64,000 nucleotides of DNA from DAOPJM01 sp964490325 (GCA_964490325.1 CAZBBX010000002.1:1-64000), one strand, 5' to 3'; positions 49,349 to 58,385 are shown, counted from the first letter of the stretch. Notes: generated from the letters alone by a model not told the origin. Numbers and translations are program-made.

Positions 49349-50179
49349 TTATACCATTGTGCCGCCGCTTTGGGAAGTAAGTAAATCCAATACGTTTCGA
49401 TAGCAGGCGGCCAATTCGTCAAGTCCTGCGTACATGTCGCTGTACAGCTCCAGTATGGCGGGGCCTTGATAGCCTGCGTCAAGCAGCGCCCGCGCCGTGC
49501 CCGCAATGTCCGCTTCGCCGTTTGGCGGCAGGACGGGTCGAAAGTCGCTGCCCTTGCCGCGATAGTCGCAGATATGCCAGTTGACGACATCGCTGCCCAC
49601 AGCGTTTACAAAGTCGATGGGCGAATAGCCGCTGCGTCCCGCCTGCTTGCTGTCCAAGACAAACTTCATTTTTCCCTCGCCGCCCAACGCGTCCCGCAGC
49701 GCCGCGCCGAAGGACGGCTTGTTGAAAAAGCACCAACTGACGTTCTCCAGCGCCAAGGTCAGGCCGAAGGAGCGCGCCCTCTCGTTAAGCTCGGCAAAGA
49801 TCGGCACCAAGCGCTCCGTTTGAAGGTTCTTGGCAGCTCCGTTGAGATGTGGCGAGCCGTGCATGACATAGACCTGCGCACCCAAGCGCGCCCCCGCCTC
49901 CAAAACGGTCGAATAGATCTCCGCTGCATCGGCGCGCTGCCGATCATGAATGGAGAAAAGCTGCGCCTCGAACTGGGCGCTCATGGGATGCACGCTGTAC
50001 ACCCTGATCCCCGCATCGCGCACCCGCTTTGCAAGAAGCGTGATGTAGTCCCGTTTGTATTCGCAAAAGCTGTTGAGAAACAGCTCCGCCAGCCCCGCGC
50101 CCATGCTGCGTATCACTTGCGGCGCTTCCTCCGTTTGACAGCGGGTGAACAGGCTGGCTGTGGAGATGCCCAATTCCAT
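49349..50179 (-). CDS. TIM-barrel sugar isomerase/epimerase-like protein
   Basis: 276 aa xylose-isomerase-like TIM barrel (AP endonuclease 2 family). Metal-site blocks: VYSVHPMSAQFE near 58, VYVMHGSPH near 103, LALENVSWCFF near 140, VLDSKQAGRSG near 170, VNWHICDYRGKGSD near 195 and AILELYSD near 250. The family includes hydroxypyruvate isomerase, inosose isomerase and endonuclease IV; substrate cannot be told from sequence. ATG 50179 has GAGG 7 nt upstream. First gene of the operon with pgi. Confidence 0.8.
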   Translation of the reverse strand: MELGISTASLFTRCQTEEAPQVIRSMGAGLAELFLNSFCEYKRDYITLLAKRVRDAGIRVYSVHPMSAQFEAQLFSIHDRQRADAAEIYSTVLEAGARLGAQVYVMHGSPHLNGAAKNLQTERLVPIFAELNERARSFGLTLALENVSWCFFNKPSFGAALRDALGGEGKMKFVLDSKQAGRSGYSPIDFVNAVGSDVVNWHICDYRGKGSDFRPVLPPNGEADIAGTARALLDAGYQGPAILELYSDMYAGLDELAACYRNVLDLLTSQSGGTMV

Positions 50180-50295
50180 ACTCGAACCTCATTTCTTTTT
50201 CTATTCTATCACCGAAGCCGTCTAAACGCCACAGAAACGAGAATGAAAATTATTTTGCCTACATAAAATATTTTCAATTTTTCTTGCTTTAGGTG

Positions 50296-50324
50296 TTTAC
50301 AAACCGCGTGGAAGCGTGTATGAT
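50296..50324 (+). promoter_or_regulatory. Promoter of the PLP enzyme gene
   Basis: TTTACA, a 17-nt spacer and TATGAT. An imperfect AT-rich inverted repeat (GAAAATTATTTT at 50245-50256 and AAAATATTTTC at 50265-50275) lies 20-50 nt upstream of the -35 and may be an operator. Confidence 0.75.
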
Positions 50325-50377
50325 AAAGACAGCTTGAACATGGGCAAAAAATAGTATGAAAAGGGAGTTTATCGACA

Positions 50378-51856
50378 ATGATCGACCTGACAGTAAACAA
50401 AGAAAATCGCAAGCACGCGATCGACAGGGCGCGTGAAAAGGGTATCATCATCCCGACCTTTGCGCAGATGCAGAACCCCGATCTGATCCCTGCCGCCATC
50501 CAAGAAAAGCTGACCAAGGTGGGTCTGTGGGACATCAACCCGCTGAACCTGTTCCGCATCACTTGGCGCAATAACCCCGTGGAAAAGGGCGGCGACGGCA
50601 AGTACGGCTTTGTCAACTACATTGAAGTCCCCTCGCAGCTGAGCGGCGTGAAGGCTCGCATCATCATCCTTGTGGGCAAGTGGTTTCCCACCGGCTGCCA
50701 CAAGGTCGGCGCTTCCTTCGGCTGTCTCGTACCGCGTCTGGTGACGGGTCAGTTCGACCCCACCTATCATAAGGCTGTTTGGCCCTCCACCGGCAACTAC
50801 TGCCGCGGCGGTGCTTACAACTCGGCTCTGCTGGCCTGCGATTCCATCGCCATCCTCCCCGCCGAGATGAGCAAGGAACGTTTTGACTGGCTCAAGGAGG
50901 TCGCAGGCGAAGTGATCGCCACCCCCGGCTGCGAATCCAACGTCAAGGAGATCTTCGACAAGACTTGGGAGCTGCGCCGTACCCGCAAGGACGTCGTCAT
51001 CTTCAACCAGTTCGAGGAGATGGGCAATCCCCTGTGGCACTATCAGGTGACCGGCAAGGCCATCTATGACGTGGTCGAAGCCATCCGCGGCGAGAATGGC
51101 CGCTTTGCGGGCGCTTGCTTCACCAGCGGTTCCGCAGGCACCATGAGCGCAGGCGACTACCTAAAGGAAAAGTATCCTGAGAGCAAGCTGGCCGTGGGCG
51201 AAGCGCTGCAATGCCCCACCCTGCTTGAGAACGGCTTTGGCGGCCACCGCATCGAGGGCATCGGCGACAAGCATGTGCCATGGATCCATAACGTTCGCAA
51301 CACCGACATGGTCATCGACATCGACGACGAGGACAGCCAGCGCCTGCTGCGCCTGTTCAACGAGCCGGAAGGCCGCGCTTACCTCATCAACGAGATGGGC
51401 GTTCCCGCCGAGTTCGTGGAGAATCTGTCCCTGCTGGGCATCTCCGGTATCGCCAACATGCTTTGCTGCATCAAGATGGCCAAGTACTACGAGCTGACCG
51501 AGGACGACATCGTTGCAACCGTCGGCACGGATTCCGCCGTCATGTACCAGAGCCGCATCCAAGAGCTGCAGGACGCAGACGGCGCTTACACCCCCGTGAT
51601 GGCAGCCGCCGATTTTGCGGAGCACCTCCACGGACTGCGCACCGACTCGATGGAGGAGCTGACCTACGCAGCACGCAAGCGCGTGCACAACCTCAAGTAC
51701 TACACTTGGGTCGAGCAGCAGGGCAAGACCGTTGGCGAGCTGAACGCGCAGTGGTATGATCGTCACTACTGGACGGACGTCCACGAGCAGATGGGTCAGA
51801 TCGACGAGCTGATCAACGAGTTCAACGAGGACACCGGCCTTCTTAAGAAGCTGTAA
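50378..51856 (+). CDS. PLP-dependent enzyme of the cysteine-synthase/tryptophan-synthase-beta fold, substrate unknown
   Basis: 492 aa fold-type II pyridoxal-phosphate enzyme. The likely Schiff-base Lys is in GCHKVGASFG near residue 110; STGNYCRGGAYNSALLACD near 140 resembles the substrate-binding Asn loop, and TSGSAGTMSAGDYLKE near 250 could hold the phosphate. It is longer than cysteine synthase (about 310 aa) by about 180 residues. It fits the 'pyridoxal-5-phosphate-dependent protein beta subunit' group of COG0031 common in Clostridia; its reaction is not known to me. Strong promoter and site AAAGGGAG predict high expression. It stands alone between two promoters and a terminator. Confidence 0.82.
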   Translation: MIDLTVNKENRKHAIDRAREKGIIIPTFAQMQNPDLIPAAIQEKLTKVGLWDINPLNLFRITWRNNPVEKGGDGKYGFVNYIEVPSQLSGVKARIIILVGKWFPTGCHKVGASFGCLVPRLVTGQFDPTYHKAVWPSTGNYCRGGAYNSALLACDSIAILPAEMSKERFDWLKEVAGEVIATPGCESNVKEIFDKTWELRRTRKDVVIFNQFEEMGNPLWHYQVTGKAIYDVVEAIRGENGRFAGACFTSGSAGTMSAGDYLKEKYPESKLAVGEALQCPTLLENGFGGHRIEGIGDKHVPWIHNVRNTDMVIDIDDEDSQRLLRLFNEPEGRAYLINEMGVPAEFVENLSLLGISGIANMLCCIKMAKYYELTEDDIVATVGTDSAVMYQSRIQELQDADGAYTPVMAAADFAEHLHGLRTDSMEELTYAARKRVHNLKYYTWVEQQGKTVGELNAQWYDRHYWTDVHEQMGQIDELINEFNEDTGLLKKL

Positions 51857-51881
51857 GCTTCGATCCAATACTCTGTACAGC

Positions 51882-51913
51882 AAAACTCCCGTTCCAAATG
51901 AGCGGGAGTTTTT
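51882..51913. terminator. Terminator after the PLP enzyme gene
   Basis: A 10-bp stem (AAAACTCCCG / CGGGAGTTTT, 11-nt loop) with TTTTT on the right and AAAA on the left, 25 nt after the stop. It can act in both directions. Confidence 0.9.
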
Positions 51914-52003
51914 CGTTCGTCAATTCTTAAGACGCAAGCCTGTGCCGCGGGTGCGGCAAGGATAAAAGCGGGGAACGGCCAAGCGATCGAAAGCGGTTGC
52001 CGT

Positions 52004-53641
52004 CTAATGTGCGGGCAGCTCCTTTTTATGATGCTCGTCGCGGATGGCGGCCTGCGCGATGTTGAGCGCATGGTCGGATACGCGCTCCAGATCGGTGAGG
52101 ATCTCCACGTACATCATGCCGACCTCCGCCTTACACAGTCCCTGCTCCAGGCGCTTGATATGCTCGTTCTCCAAGCGTTCGACCGTCACATCGACCTCCT
52201 CCTCCCGATCCTCGATGTCCTTGAGGGGATGATCTATGGGACTTGTCATGGTCGCATACGCGTCGCGCACGATACCGCAGACCTTTTCAAACAGCTGCGT
52301 CAGTTCGCTTGCGGCGATCTCGGAAAAGTTCAGATCCGCCTCGCGGCAATGCTCGATGTAGCCCGCAATGTTGTCCGCATGGTCGCCGATGCGTTCAAAG
52401 TCCACGATGACGTGGTGCATCTGATCGATGAGCCTTGCATCCCCCGCGCCAAGGCCGCTGGAGTTGATCTCCACCAAGGCCACGGTGATCTCGCGATTCA
52501 AATAGTTGATGGTCTCCTCATCGCGCCGCAAGCGCTCGATGTCGCCCTTCTCCGGGTGGAACATCGCCTTCCATGCGCCCTCCAAGTTGGACTGCGCCAG
52601 CTCGTACATGCGCTTGACCTCCGCCTGCACCTGCGCGATGGCGATGGAGCTCATGCCGAAATCCACCTTGTTGATGTGCAGCAGCCGCTGCCCCGACAGC
52701 TCGTCCTCGCCGGGAATGAGCAGCTTGGTCAGCTTGATGATGAGCGATGCGCAGGGGAATTGGATGATGGTAGCCGCCACCTTGAGCAGCGTGTTGGCGT
52801 CCGCGATCTGCCGTACGGGATCGTCGGGATGCAGGGAGATGATCCAGTCCACGCAGGGCAGCAGCGAACAGAGCGCCACGCAGATAAGCGAGGCGAACAC
52901 GTTAAACAGTACATGGAACAGCGCCGTGCGCTTGGCCTGCTTGGTGCCGCCCACCGCAGCGGTCACGGCGGCGACCGTACAGCCGATGTTCTGTCCGCAG
53001 ATGATATAGATCGCCTGATGCAGACCGATGACCCCCGCCCCCGCCATAGCCTGCAGAATGCCCACGGAAGCGGAGACAGACTGGAAGATGAGCGTAAAGA
53101 GCGTGCCCGCAAGGATGCCCAAGAAGGGATTCTCCATGCCCGCCATCAGGTCGATGAACCATTGCTCCCGAGCAAGCGGCTGCATGTTGTCCGTCATCAG
53201 CCCCATGCCCATGAACAGTACGCCCAAGCCCACGATGGTCTGTGCAAAGCTGACCATGCGGTTCTTCTTGGAAAACATCAGCAACGCCACGCCCACAAAG
53301 GTGATGATGGGCGCGATGCTGTCGATCTTGAACGCGATGAGCTGTCCTGTGATGGTGGTGCCGATGTTCGCGCCCATGATGACCCCTACGGCATTGCCAA
53401 GATCCATCAGCCCCGCGTTGACAAAGCCCACCGTCATGGCGGAGGTCGCGTTGGAGCTTTGGATGATCGCCGTGATGCCGACGCCTACGAGCAGACCCAA
53501 AAAGCGGTTGCGCGTCAGCTTTTCCAAGATGGACTTGAGCTTGGAACCGGCCATGCGCTCGATCCCGTCCCCCATGATCCGTATGCCGTATATGAACAGG
53601 GCAAGCCCGCCCGCAATGCCGATCCAGTTGCTTACTTCCAT
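52004..53641 (-). CDS. Na+/phosphate cotransporter with PhoU-like domain
   Basis: 545 aa. The N-terminal two-thirds is a Na_Pi_cotrans (NptA) membrane domain with two inverted repeats, each with a QSSNATSAMTVGFVNAGL / FQSVSASVGILQAMAGAG motif and a GANIGTTITGQL / GQNIGCTVAAVTA partner. The C-terminal about 200 residues form PhoU-like helices (MHHVIVDFERIGDHADNIAGYIEH; LTDLERVSDHALNIAQA). It takes up phosphate with Na+ and probably has PhoU-like control. ATG 53641 has GGAG 5 nt upstream; an ATG at 53668 lies before it. Confidence 0.92.
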   Translation of the reverse strand: MEVSNWIGIAGGLALFIYGIRIMGDGIERMAGSKLKSILEKLTRNRFLGLLVGVGITAIIQSSNATSAMTVGFVNAGLMDLGNAVGVIMGANIGTTITGQLIAFKIDSIAPIITFVGVALLMFSKKNRMVSFAQTIVGLGVLFMGMGLMTDNMQPLAREQWFIDLMAGMENPFLGILAGTLFTLIFQSVSASVGILQAMAGAGVIGLHQAIYIICGQNIGCTVAAVTAAVGGTKQAKRTALFHVLFNVFASLICVALCSLLPCVDWIISLHPDDPVRQIADANTLLKVAATIIQFPCASLIIKLTKLLIPGEDELSGQRLLHINKVDFGMSSIAIAQVQAEVKRMYELAQSNLEGAWKAMFHPEKGDIERLRRDEETINYLNREITVALVEINSSGLGAGDARLIDQMHHVIVDFERIGDHADNIAGYIEHCREADLNFSEIAASELTQLFEKVCGIVRDAYATMTSPIDHPLKDIEDREEEVDVTVERLENEHIKRLEQGLCKAEVGMMYVEILTDLERVSDHALNIAQAAIRDEHHKKELPAH

Positions 53642-53810
53642 GCCTTCTCCTTTGTGATCCTTCGACATTGTACCGCATCCTTGGATCGTTCACAAGGTTT
53701 TTACGAAAATTATTTGCGCTAACGTTTGCGTACAAAATGCGGATTCTTCACGCTTTTCAACCGGATTTAGGCAAAGTGTGTTATACTCTGTGTATGGAGA
53801 GGAGCTTGCT

Positions 53811-54731
53811 ATGAACATCGATCGGATCGCCAAGCTTATGTGCCTGTCTGCCGCGCTGCTGCTGCCCCTGCTTGGCTGCGGTGGCGGGGATACTGCGCCG
53901 TCGCCCTCCCCCGCCGCTTCCAAGGATGACGGGGGGAAGGCGGTCGTGACAGCTTTGCCCACGCCTACGCCCACGGCAGAGCCGCTGTACGGCGAGCCGA
54001 ACGATTCGGGCGACATCACCATCAGCAGCGAGATCCTCCGTGAGCTGACGCCTCTGACCCTGACCCTGACAACAGAGGATGTGATCCTCATTTATCACAC
54101 CCATGCACGCGAGGCCTATCGGCAGGACGAAACGTACAGCTACACGGAGACCGAGGAAGGCTCCTACCGCACCACGGAGTACGACAAAAGCGTGGTCGCC
54201 GCGGGCGATGCGCTTACGGAAGCGCTGACAAACCTTGGCTACACGGTGATCCACGATCCCACGGATGTGGAGGAGCCGGAGCTGCGCTCCGCCTATTCGC
54301 GCTCCCTTGTTGTGATGGAAAGTCACCCCGAAGCGACGGTCTTTATCGATCTGCACCGCAATGCAGCTCGTGTGCCGCAAAAGAACGACGATGTGGTCAT
54401 CCTAAACAGCGAACGCTGCGCCAAGCTGTTCTTTGTGGTCGGCACAGGCATAGGTACCTATTTTGGAGAATACGACAAAGCGCCCGCTTGGTGGGATAAC
54501 TACCGCGTGGCGCTGGCTTTGACAGAAAAGCTGCAGACATACGACCCCGACTTGGCGCTGCCCATTCGCACCAAGGCGGGACGCTACAACCAGCAGCTTG
54601 GTAAGCTCTGTCTGCTTATTGAATTGGGGCACAATGCCAACACGTTTTCCGACGTGCTGCACAGCATCCCGTGGCTTGTAAAGGCCTTTACCGCCGTGCT
54701 GCCCTTGGACGGCGAAGCGGAATTGAGCTGA
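53811..54731 (+). CDS. SpoIIP-like peptidoglycan hydrolase, predicted lipoprotein
   Basis: 306 aa. Signal with lipobox LLGC near residue 21 (ALLLPLLGC), a Ser/Pro/Thr-rich linker and the SpoIIP amidase/endopeptidase domain: ILIYHTHAREAY near 92, FIDLHRNAAR near 178 and RYNQQLGKLCLLIELGHNANT near 262. SpoIIP degrades peptidoglycan during engulfment of the forespore together with SpoIID. A lipid anchor replaces the usual N-terminal helix. Zinc-site residues His in YHTH and DLH and Glu in LIELG are present. ATG 53811 has GAGGAG 6 nt upstream. Convergent with pqqD-like, 3 nt between stops. Confidence 0.8.
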   Translation: MNIDRIAKLMCLSAALLLPLLGCGGGDTAPSPSPAASKDDGGKAVVTALPTPTPTAEPLYGEPNDSGDITISSEILRELTPLTLTLTTEDVILIYHTHAREAYRQDETYSYTETEEGSYRTTEYDKSVVAAGDALTEALTNLGYTVIHDPTDVEEPELRSAYSRSLVVMESHPEATVFIDLHRNAARVPQKNDDVVILNSERCAKLFFVVGTGIGTYFGEYDKAPAWWDNYRVALALTEKLQTYDPDLALPIRTKAGRYNQQLGKLCLLIELGHNANTFSDVLHSIPWLVKAFTAVLPLDGEAELS

Positions 54732-54734
54732 CGG

Positions 54735-54998
54735 CTACTCTAACAGCTCTAACTTTTCAAGCTGTGCAAGGAAGTCGTCGATGTCCTTGGAGGCGGTCTC
54801 TTTGTTCACATCGTACTCGCCCAGTACCGTTTCGAGCAGCTTCTCCTTACTCGTATCCGTCTCCAGCAGCTCCCACAGCCGCTCCCCCACGCCCTCCAGC
54901 GTGATCATACCGTTGAAATCCAAGGCTGCTTCCTTGGTGGAAAGCACAACGCTTTCGTCTCCAACCTTGCGCTTGACAAGACCCTTCTTCAGCTTCAT
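54735..54998 (-). CDS. PqqD-family small protein
   Basis: 87 aa PqqD/RRE-fold protein: KLKKGLVKRKVGDESVVLST, FNGMITLEGVGERLWELL, then VLGEYDVNKETASKDIDDFL, the order of PqqD peptide chaperones that bind precursor peptides for RiPP-modifying enzymes. It is the last gene of the dap operon and its start overlaps the stop of the HprK-like kinase gene (ATGA). No precursor peptide or radical SAM gene is nearby, so its client is unknown. A nearby GGAAG precedes the ATG by 6 nt. Confidence 0.82.
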   Translation of the reverse strand: MKLKKGLVKRKVGDESVVLSTKEAALDFNGMITLEGVGERLWELLETDTSKEKLLETVLGEYDVNKETASKDIDDFLAQLEKLELLE

Positions 54999-55717
54999 GG
55001 CGTACTTCCTTTCGTAAGAGCAGCGTAGCTCAGCTCCGCCGCCTCTCGTGAGATATTGCATTTGAGCAGATAGGCGGGCACCGTGCGGATCAGCCCGTCT
55101 ATCAGATCCAGTAAACTTACCACGCTCTCGCGTTCCTTGGGGATGAGCAGCTGTTGGAACAGCAGCCCCACCGCCTCGCTGCAGCTCAGCCTGCGGATGG
55201 AGTTCTTCTCCGCCTGCTCCAAAAAGCACAGTCCCTTGAGCGGGACACGCGTATTTTGCTGCAAGCCCTCCTTGCCCGCCCAAGGCGTGCCATAGGCGTA
55301 GAACAGGGTTTGACCGTCCATCGTGCGCTCCCTGCGCACGATGGGCTTGTCCCCGTTGACGACCTGCACTGCATTTGGAAAGCTGTCCAGCCAAAGCTGC
55401 ATATGCGTGGACTTGCCCGTGCCGCTCCTTCCCAGGAAGGCATAGCCGCTGCCGTCCGACTCCACGACAGCCGCGTGCAGCAGAAAGGCGTCAAAGTGCG
55501 CCAGTGACAGGCACAGGCGACGATAGAGGCAAACGGACTCGCAGTAGGCTTTTGAAAAGCCGCCCAAGCTCAGCTCGCGGTCGATCTCCTCCTGCGTGAC
55601 GGAAACTTCCAGATCCGCCTGCTGCGCATCGCAAAGGTAGGGAGCGCAGAGCTTGTCCGTGTAGGAATAGCGATTGTTCAGTTGGATCGCAAGATCAGCT
55701 ATGCGGCACAGCGGCAT
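54995..55717 (-). CDS. HprK-like serine/peptide kinase
   Basis: 240 aa P-loop kinase with Walker A GRSGTGKST near residue 96 in a LHAAVVESDGSGYAFLGRSG context, matching HPr-kinase-related proteins seen with PqqD in lasso-peptide or other RiPP-like loci. VVNGDKPIVRR holds an Asp and YGTPWAGKEGL is like the substrate-binding part of the fold. It is not canonical HPr kinase/phosphorylase (no HPr-binding K4 motif). Start 55717 has GGAGG 5 nt upstream and overlaps dapB by 23 nt. Located inside the lysine operon, with PqqD overlapping its end. Confidence 0.8.
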   Translation of the reverse strand: MPLCRIADLAIQLNNRYSYTDKLCAPYLCDAQQADLEVSVTQEEIDRELSLGGFSKAYCESVCLYRRLCLSLAHFDAFLLHAAVVESDGSGYAFLGRSGTGKSTHMQLWLDSFPNAVQVVNGDKPIVRRERTMDGQTLFYAYGTPWAGKEGLQQNTRVPLKGLCFLEQAEKNSIRRLSCSEAVGLLFQQLLIPKERESVVSLLDLIDGLIRTVPAYLLKCNISREAAELSYAALTKGSTP

Positions 55718-56492
55718 CGGCTCCTCCGTTCGCGCAGGCATTGATTAGATCCTGCATCCCGTACAGCCCTGCCTCCTTGTCCGCAAGGAACACCGCAGCC
55801 CGCAGCGCTCCTGTTGCAAACACCCGTCTTGAAAAGGCTTGGTGCTTGATGACGACGGCCTCGTCCTCGCCCATGAACCAGACCTCATGCTCGCCCGTCA
55901 TGGTGCCGCCGCGCAGGGAATGGATGCCGATCTCGTCATGGCTGCGGCGCTTTGCCGCGTCCTGCCTGCCGCAGACATAGGTCTGCTCCCGATCGGTGCA
56001 GGACGCCACGGCGTCCGCCAGCATCAATGCGGTGCCGCTGGGGGCGTCAAGCTTGCGGTTGTGGTGCATCTCAACGATCTCCACGTCAAAATCGTCGCCC
56101 AAGAAGCGCTTGGCCTGCTTGACAAGCTCCACAAGCAGGTTCACGCCCAAGGACATGTTGCGGGAACGAAAGACGGGGATGCGCTTTGCCGCTTCGTCAA
56201 TGGCAAGGAGCAAGTCCTCGCCAAGACCCGTGGTGGCAATGACAAGGGGCTTGTCGTGTTCGACGCAGAACTTTAGGATGCGCTCGGTCGCCGCGGGAAC
56301 GGAGAAGTCCACCACCACGTCAAACGGCACGTCCACCGCCTCCGCCTTCGTCCAAACGCGATAGGGCTCGCTGCGCTGCATAAGATCCACGCCGCCTGCA
56401 ATGTCCGTACCACAGTCGCGGCTTTCGACAGCGCGCAGCAGCGCCTGCCCCATCTGTCCCTCTATGCCGTTGATGAGAATTTTTGGACGCAT
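55695..56492 (-). CDS. dapB: 4-Hydroxy-tetrahydrodipicolinate reductase
   Basis: 265 aa NAD(P)H-dependent enzyme of the lysine/meso-diaminopimelate pathway. N-terminal ILINGIEGQMGQALL is the nucleotide fold; the conserved VEMHHNRKLDAPSGTALML block near residue 150 holds the catalytic His and Lys. C-terminal end fits DapB. ATG 56492 has GAGG 5 nt upstream. Third gene of the asd-dapA-dapB operon. Confidence 0.93.
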   Translation of the reverse strand: MRPKILINGIEGQMGQALLRAVESRDCGTDIAGGVDLMQRSEPYRVWTKAEAVDVPFDVVVDFSVPAATERILKFCVEHDKPLVIATTGLGEDLLLAIDEAAKRIPVFRSRNMSLGVNLLVELVKQAKRFLGDDFDVEIVEMHHNRKLDAPSGTALMLADAVASCTDREQTYVCGRQDAAKRRSHDEIGIHSLRGGTMTGEHEVWFMGEDEAVVIKHQAFSRRVFATGALRAAVFLADKEAGLYGMQDLINACANGGADAAVPHS

Positions 56493-56499
56493 GTGCGCC

Positions 56500-57378
56500 T
56501 CACAGCATACCATGCTCATGCAGCACGCGCTGCATCATGGCATAGTTCTCACGGGAGGGCGGTACCAGCGGCAGCCGCAGCTCGTCGCTGCAAAGCTTGA
56601 GCATCCCGCACATGGCCTTGATGGGGATGGGGTTGACCTCACAGAAGGCGGCCTTCCAGAAGGGGAGGGCTCGGAATTGGAGGTTCCTTGCCTCCGCGAT
56701 GTTTCCGTCAAAGAACGCCTTGCACAGGCCGTGCATCAGCTCGGGAACGATGTTGGCGACGGTAGAGATGACGCCCTTGCCGCCGATGCTCAAAATGGGC
56801 AGGACATGGTCGTCGTTGCCTGCGTAGATCTCGCATTTGGGACAGAGCGCGGCAAGGTTGACGATCTGCTCGATGTTGCCGCTGGCCTCCTTGACGCCCA
56901 CGATGTTGTCATGTTCGTCCATCATGCGGCGCAGGGTCTCGGGCAGGATGTTCAGCCCCGTGCGCGAGGGCACGTTGTAGGCGATGATGGGCAGGCGCAC
57001 CTGCTCGGCAATGGCGCCGTAATGCGCCACCAGTCCCGCCTGCGTGGTCTTGTTGTAGTAGGGCGTGACGACGAGCAGCGCGTCCGCGCCGATGGCCTCG
57101 GCGGTACGGCTCAGTTCGATGACCTGCTCGGTGTTGTTGCCGCCTGTGGATGCAATGACGGGCTTGCGCCCATCGACCCGCTCGACGACATGCTGAATGA
57201 CCTTGACCTTCTCCTCCGCCGAAAGCGTGCTGCCCTCTCCCGTGGTCGCCACGGGCACGATGGCGTCCGTACCTGCCGCAAGCTGCAGCTCGATCAAACG
57301 CGTCAGGGCTACATAATCCACCTCACCGTCGCGGAACGGGGTTATCAGCGCGACGGCGGAACCCGAAAATACGCTCAT
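56500..57378 (-). CDS. dapA: 4-Hydroxy-tetrahydrodipicolinate synthase
   Basis: 292 aa class I aldolase-like enzyme that condenses pyruvate with aspartate semialdehyde. Marks: ALITPFRDGEVDY near residue 10, ATTGEGSTLSAEEK near 44, YYNKTTQAGLVAHY with catalytic Tyr near 133, and the Schiff-base Lys in GVKEASGN near 161. Start 57378 has GGAGG 7 nt upstream and overlaps the asd stop (ATGA). 7 nt separate its stop from the dapB start. Confidence 0.95.
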   Translation of the reverse strand: MSVFSGSAVALITPFRDGEVDYVALTRLIELQLAAGTDAIVPVATTGEGSTLSAEEKVKVIQHVVERVDGRKPVIASTGGNNTEQVIELSRTAEAIGADALLVVTPYYNKTTQAGLVAHYGAIAEQVRLPIIAYNVPSRTGLNILPETLRRMMDEHDNIVGVKEASGNIEQIVNLAALCPKCEIYAGNDDHVLPILSIGGKGVISTVANIVPELMHGLCKAFFDGNIAEARNLQFRALPFWKAAFCEVNPIPIKAMCGMLKLCSDELRLPLVPPSRENYAMMQRVLHEHGML

Positions 57379-58385
57379 GCTTTCTCCTCCCAATAGTGGA
57401 ACAGGGTCTCCATGATCTGCACCGCGTTCGTTGCGGCGCCCTTACGGATGTTGTCGGATACGCACCAAATGTTCAGGCCGTTCTCCACGGAAAAATCACG
57501 CCGCACGCGGCCGACGTAGACGGCGTCCGTGCCCGCTGCCGTCAGCGGCATGGGGTAAAGCTCGTGCTTGGGATCGTCCGCAAGGATCATGCCGGGCTTG
57601 CCCGTCAGTACGGCGCGCACCTCGTCCATGTCGAACGGACGCTTGAGTTCGATGTTGATGCTCTCGCTGTGACCGTAGTAGACGGGAACGCGCACCGCCG
57701 TGGCCGTCACGCGAAGCGTTGGAAGGCCCAAGATCTTGCGCGATTCGTCCACCATCTTCTGCTCCTCCTTGGTGTAACCGTTGTCGAGGAACACATCGAT
57801 GTGCGGCAGGCAGTTGCCTGCGATGGGATAGGGAAATTTCTTGGGCGGGGCGCCCTTGACGCCCTGCGCCAGATCCTCATAGCCCTGCTTGCCCGCCCCC
57901 GATACCGCCTGATAGGTGGAATAGATCACGCGCTCCAGCCCGAACGCGTCGGACAGCGCCTTGAGGGGCAGCATGGCTTGGATGGTGGAGCAGTTTGGGT
58001 TTGCAATGATGTTCTTTTTTTGATACAGCAAGACATCCTGCGGGTTCACCTCAGGTACGACAAGGGGAACGTCGGGGTCCATGCGCCAGCAGCTTGAATT
58101 GTCGATGACCACCGTTCCCGCCTCGGCAGCAAGCGGTGCAAAGTGCTTTGACGTATCGCCGCCTGCCGAAAAAAGCGCCACATCAAAGCTGCGGCCGCGG
58201 AAGGAGTCGTCCGTCAGTTCCTCCACGGTATAGTCCGCGTCCATGAAGTTCTGCTTGCTCCCCGCGCTGCGCGCCGAAGCGAACAGCGTATAGTCCGCGT
58301 CGATCCCTCTCTCCGCAAGCACCTGACGGAACATGCGTCCGACCATGCCTGTTGCGCCCACGATCGCTATTCGATACCGTTTCAT
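57375..58385 (-). CDS. asd: Aspartate-semialdehyde dehydrogenase
   Basis: 336 aa NADP-dependent enzyme that makes aspartate semialdehyde for lysine, threonine and peptidoglycan diaminopimelate. Marks: IVGATGMVGRMF near residue 7, VIDNSSCWRMDPDVPLVVPE near 92, the catalytic Cys in NPNCSTIQAML near 128 and GAGKQG near 160. Start 58385 has AGGGGG 8 nt upstream. First gene of the overlapping dap operon that ends with the HprK-like kinase and PqqD protein. 58386-58524 holds no gene. Confidence 0.95.
   Translation of the reverse strand: MKRYRIAIVGATGMVGRMFRQVLAERGIDADYTLFASARSAGSKQNFMDADYTVEELTDDSFRGRSFDVALFSAGGDTSKHFAPLAAEAGTVVIDNSSCWRMDPDVPLVVPEVNPQDVLLYQKKNIIANPNCSTIQAMLPLKALSDAFGLERVIYSTYQAVSGAGKQGYEDLAQGVKGAPPKKFPYPIAGNCLPHIDVFLDNGYTKEEQKMVDESRKILGLPTLRVTATAVRVPVYYGHSESINIELKRPFDMDEVRAVLTGKPGMILADDPKHELYPMPLTAAGTDAVYVGRVRRDFSVENGLNIWCVSDNIRKGAATNAVQIMETLFHYWEEKA

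Noticed and set aside
52007..53722. A 571-codon plus-strand frame over the Na/Pi cotransporter
   Set aside because: Although long, its translation is His/Arg-rich without hydrophobic or domain structure, while the minus strand has clear cotransporter repeats.
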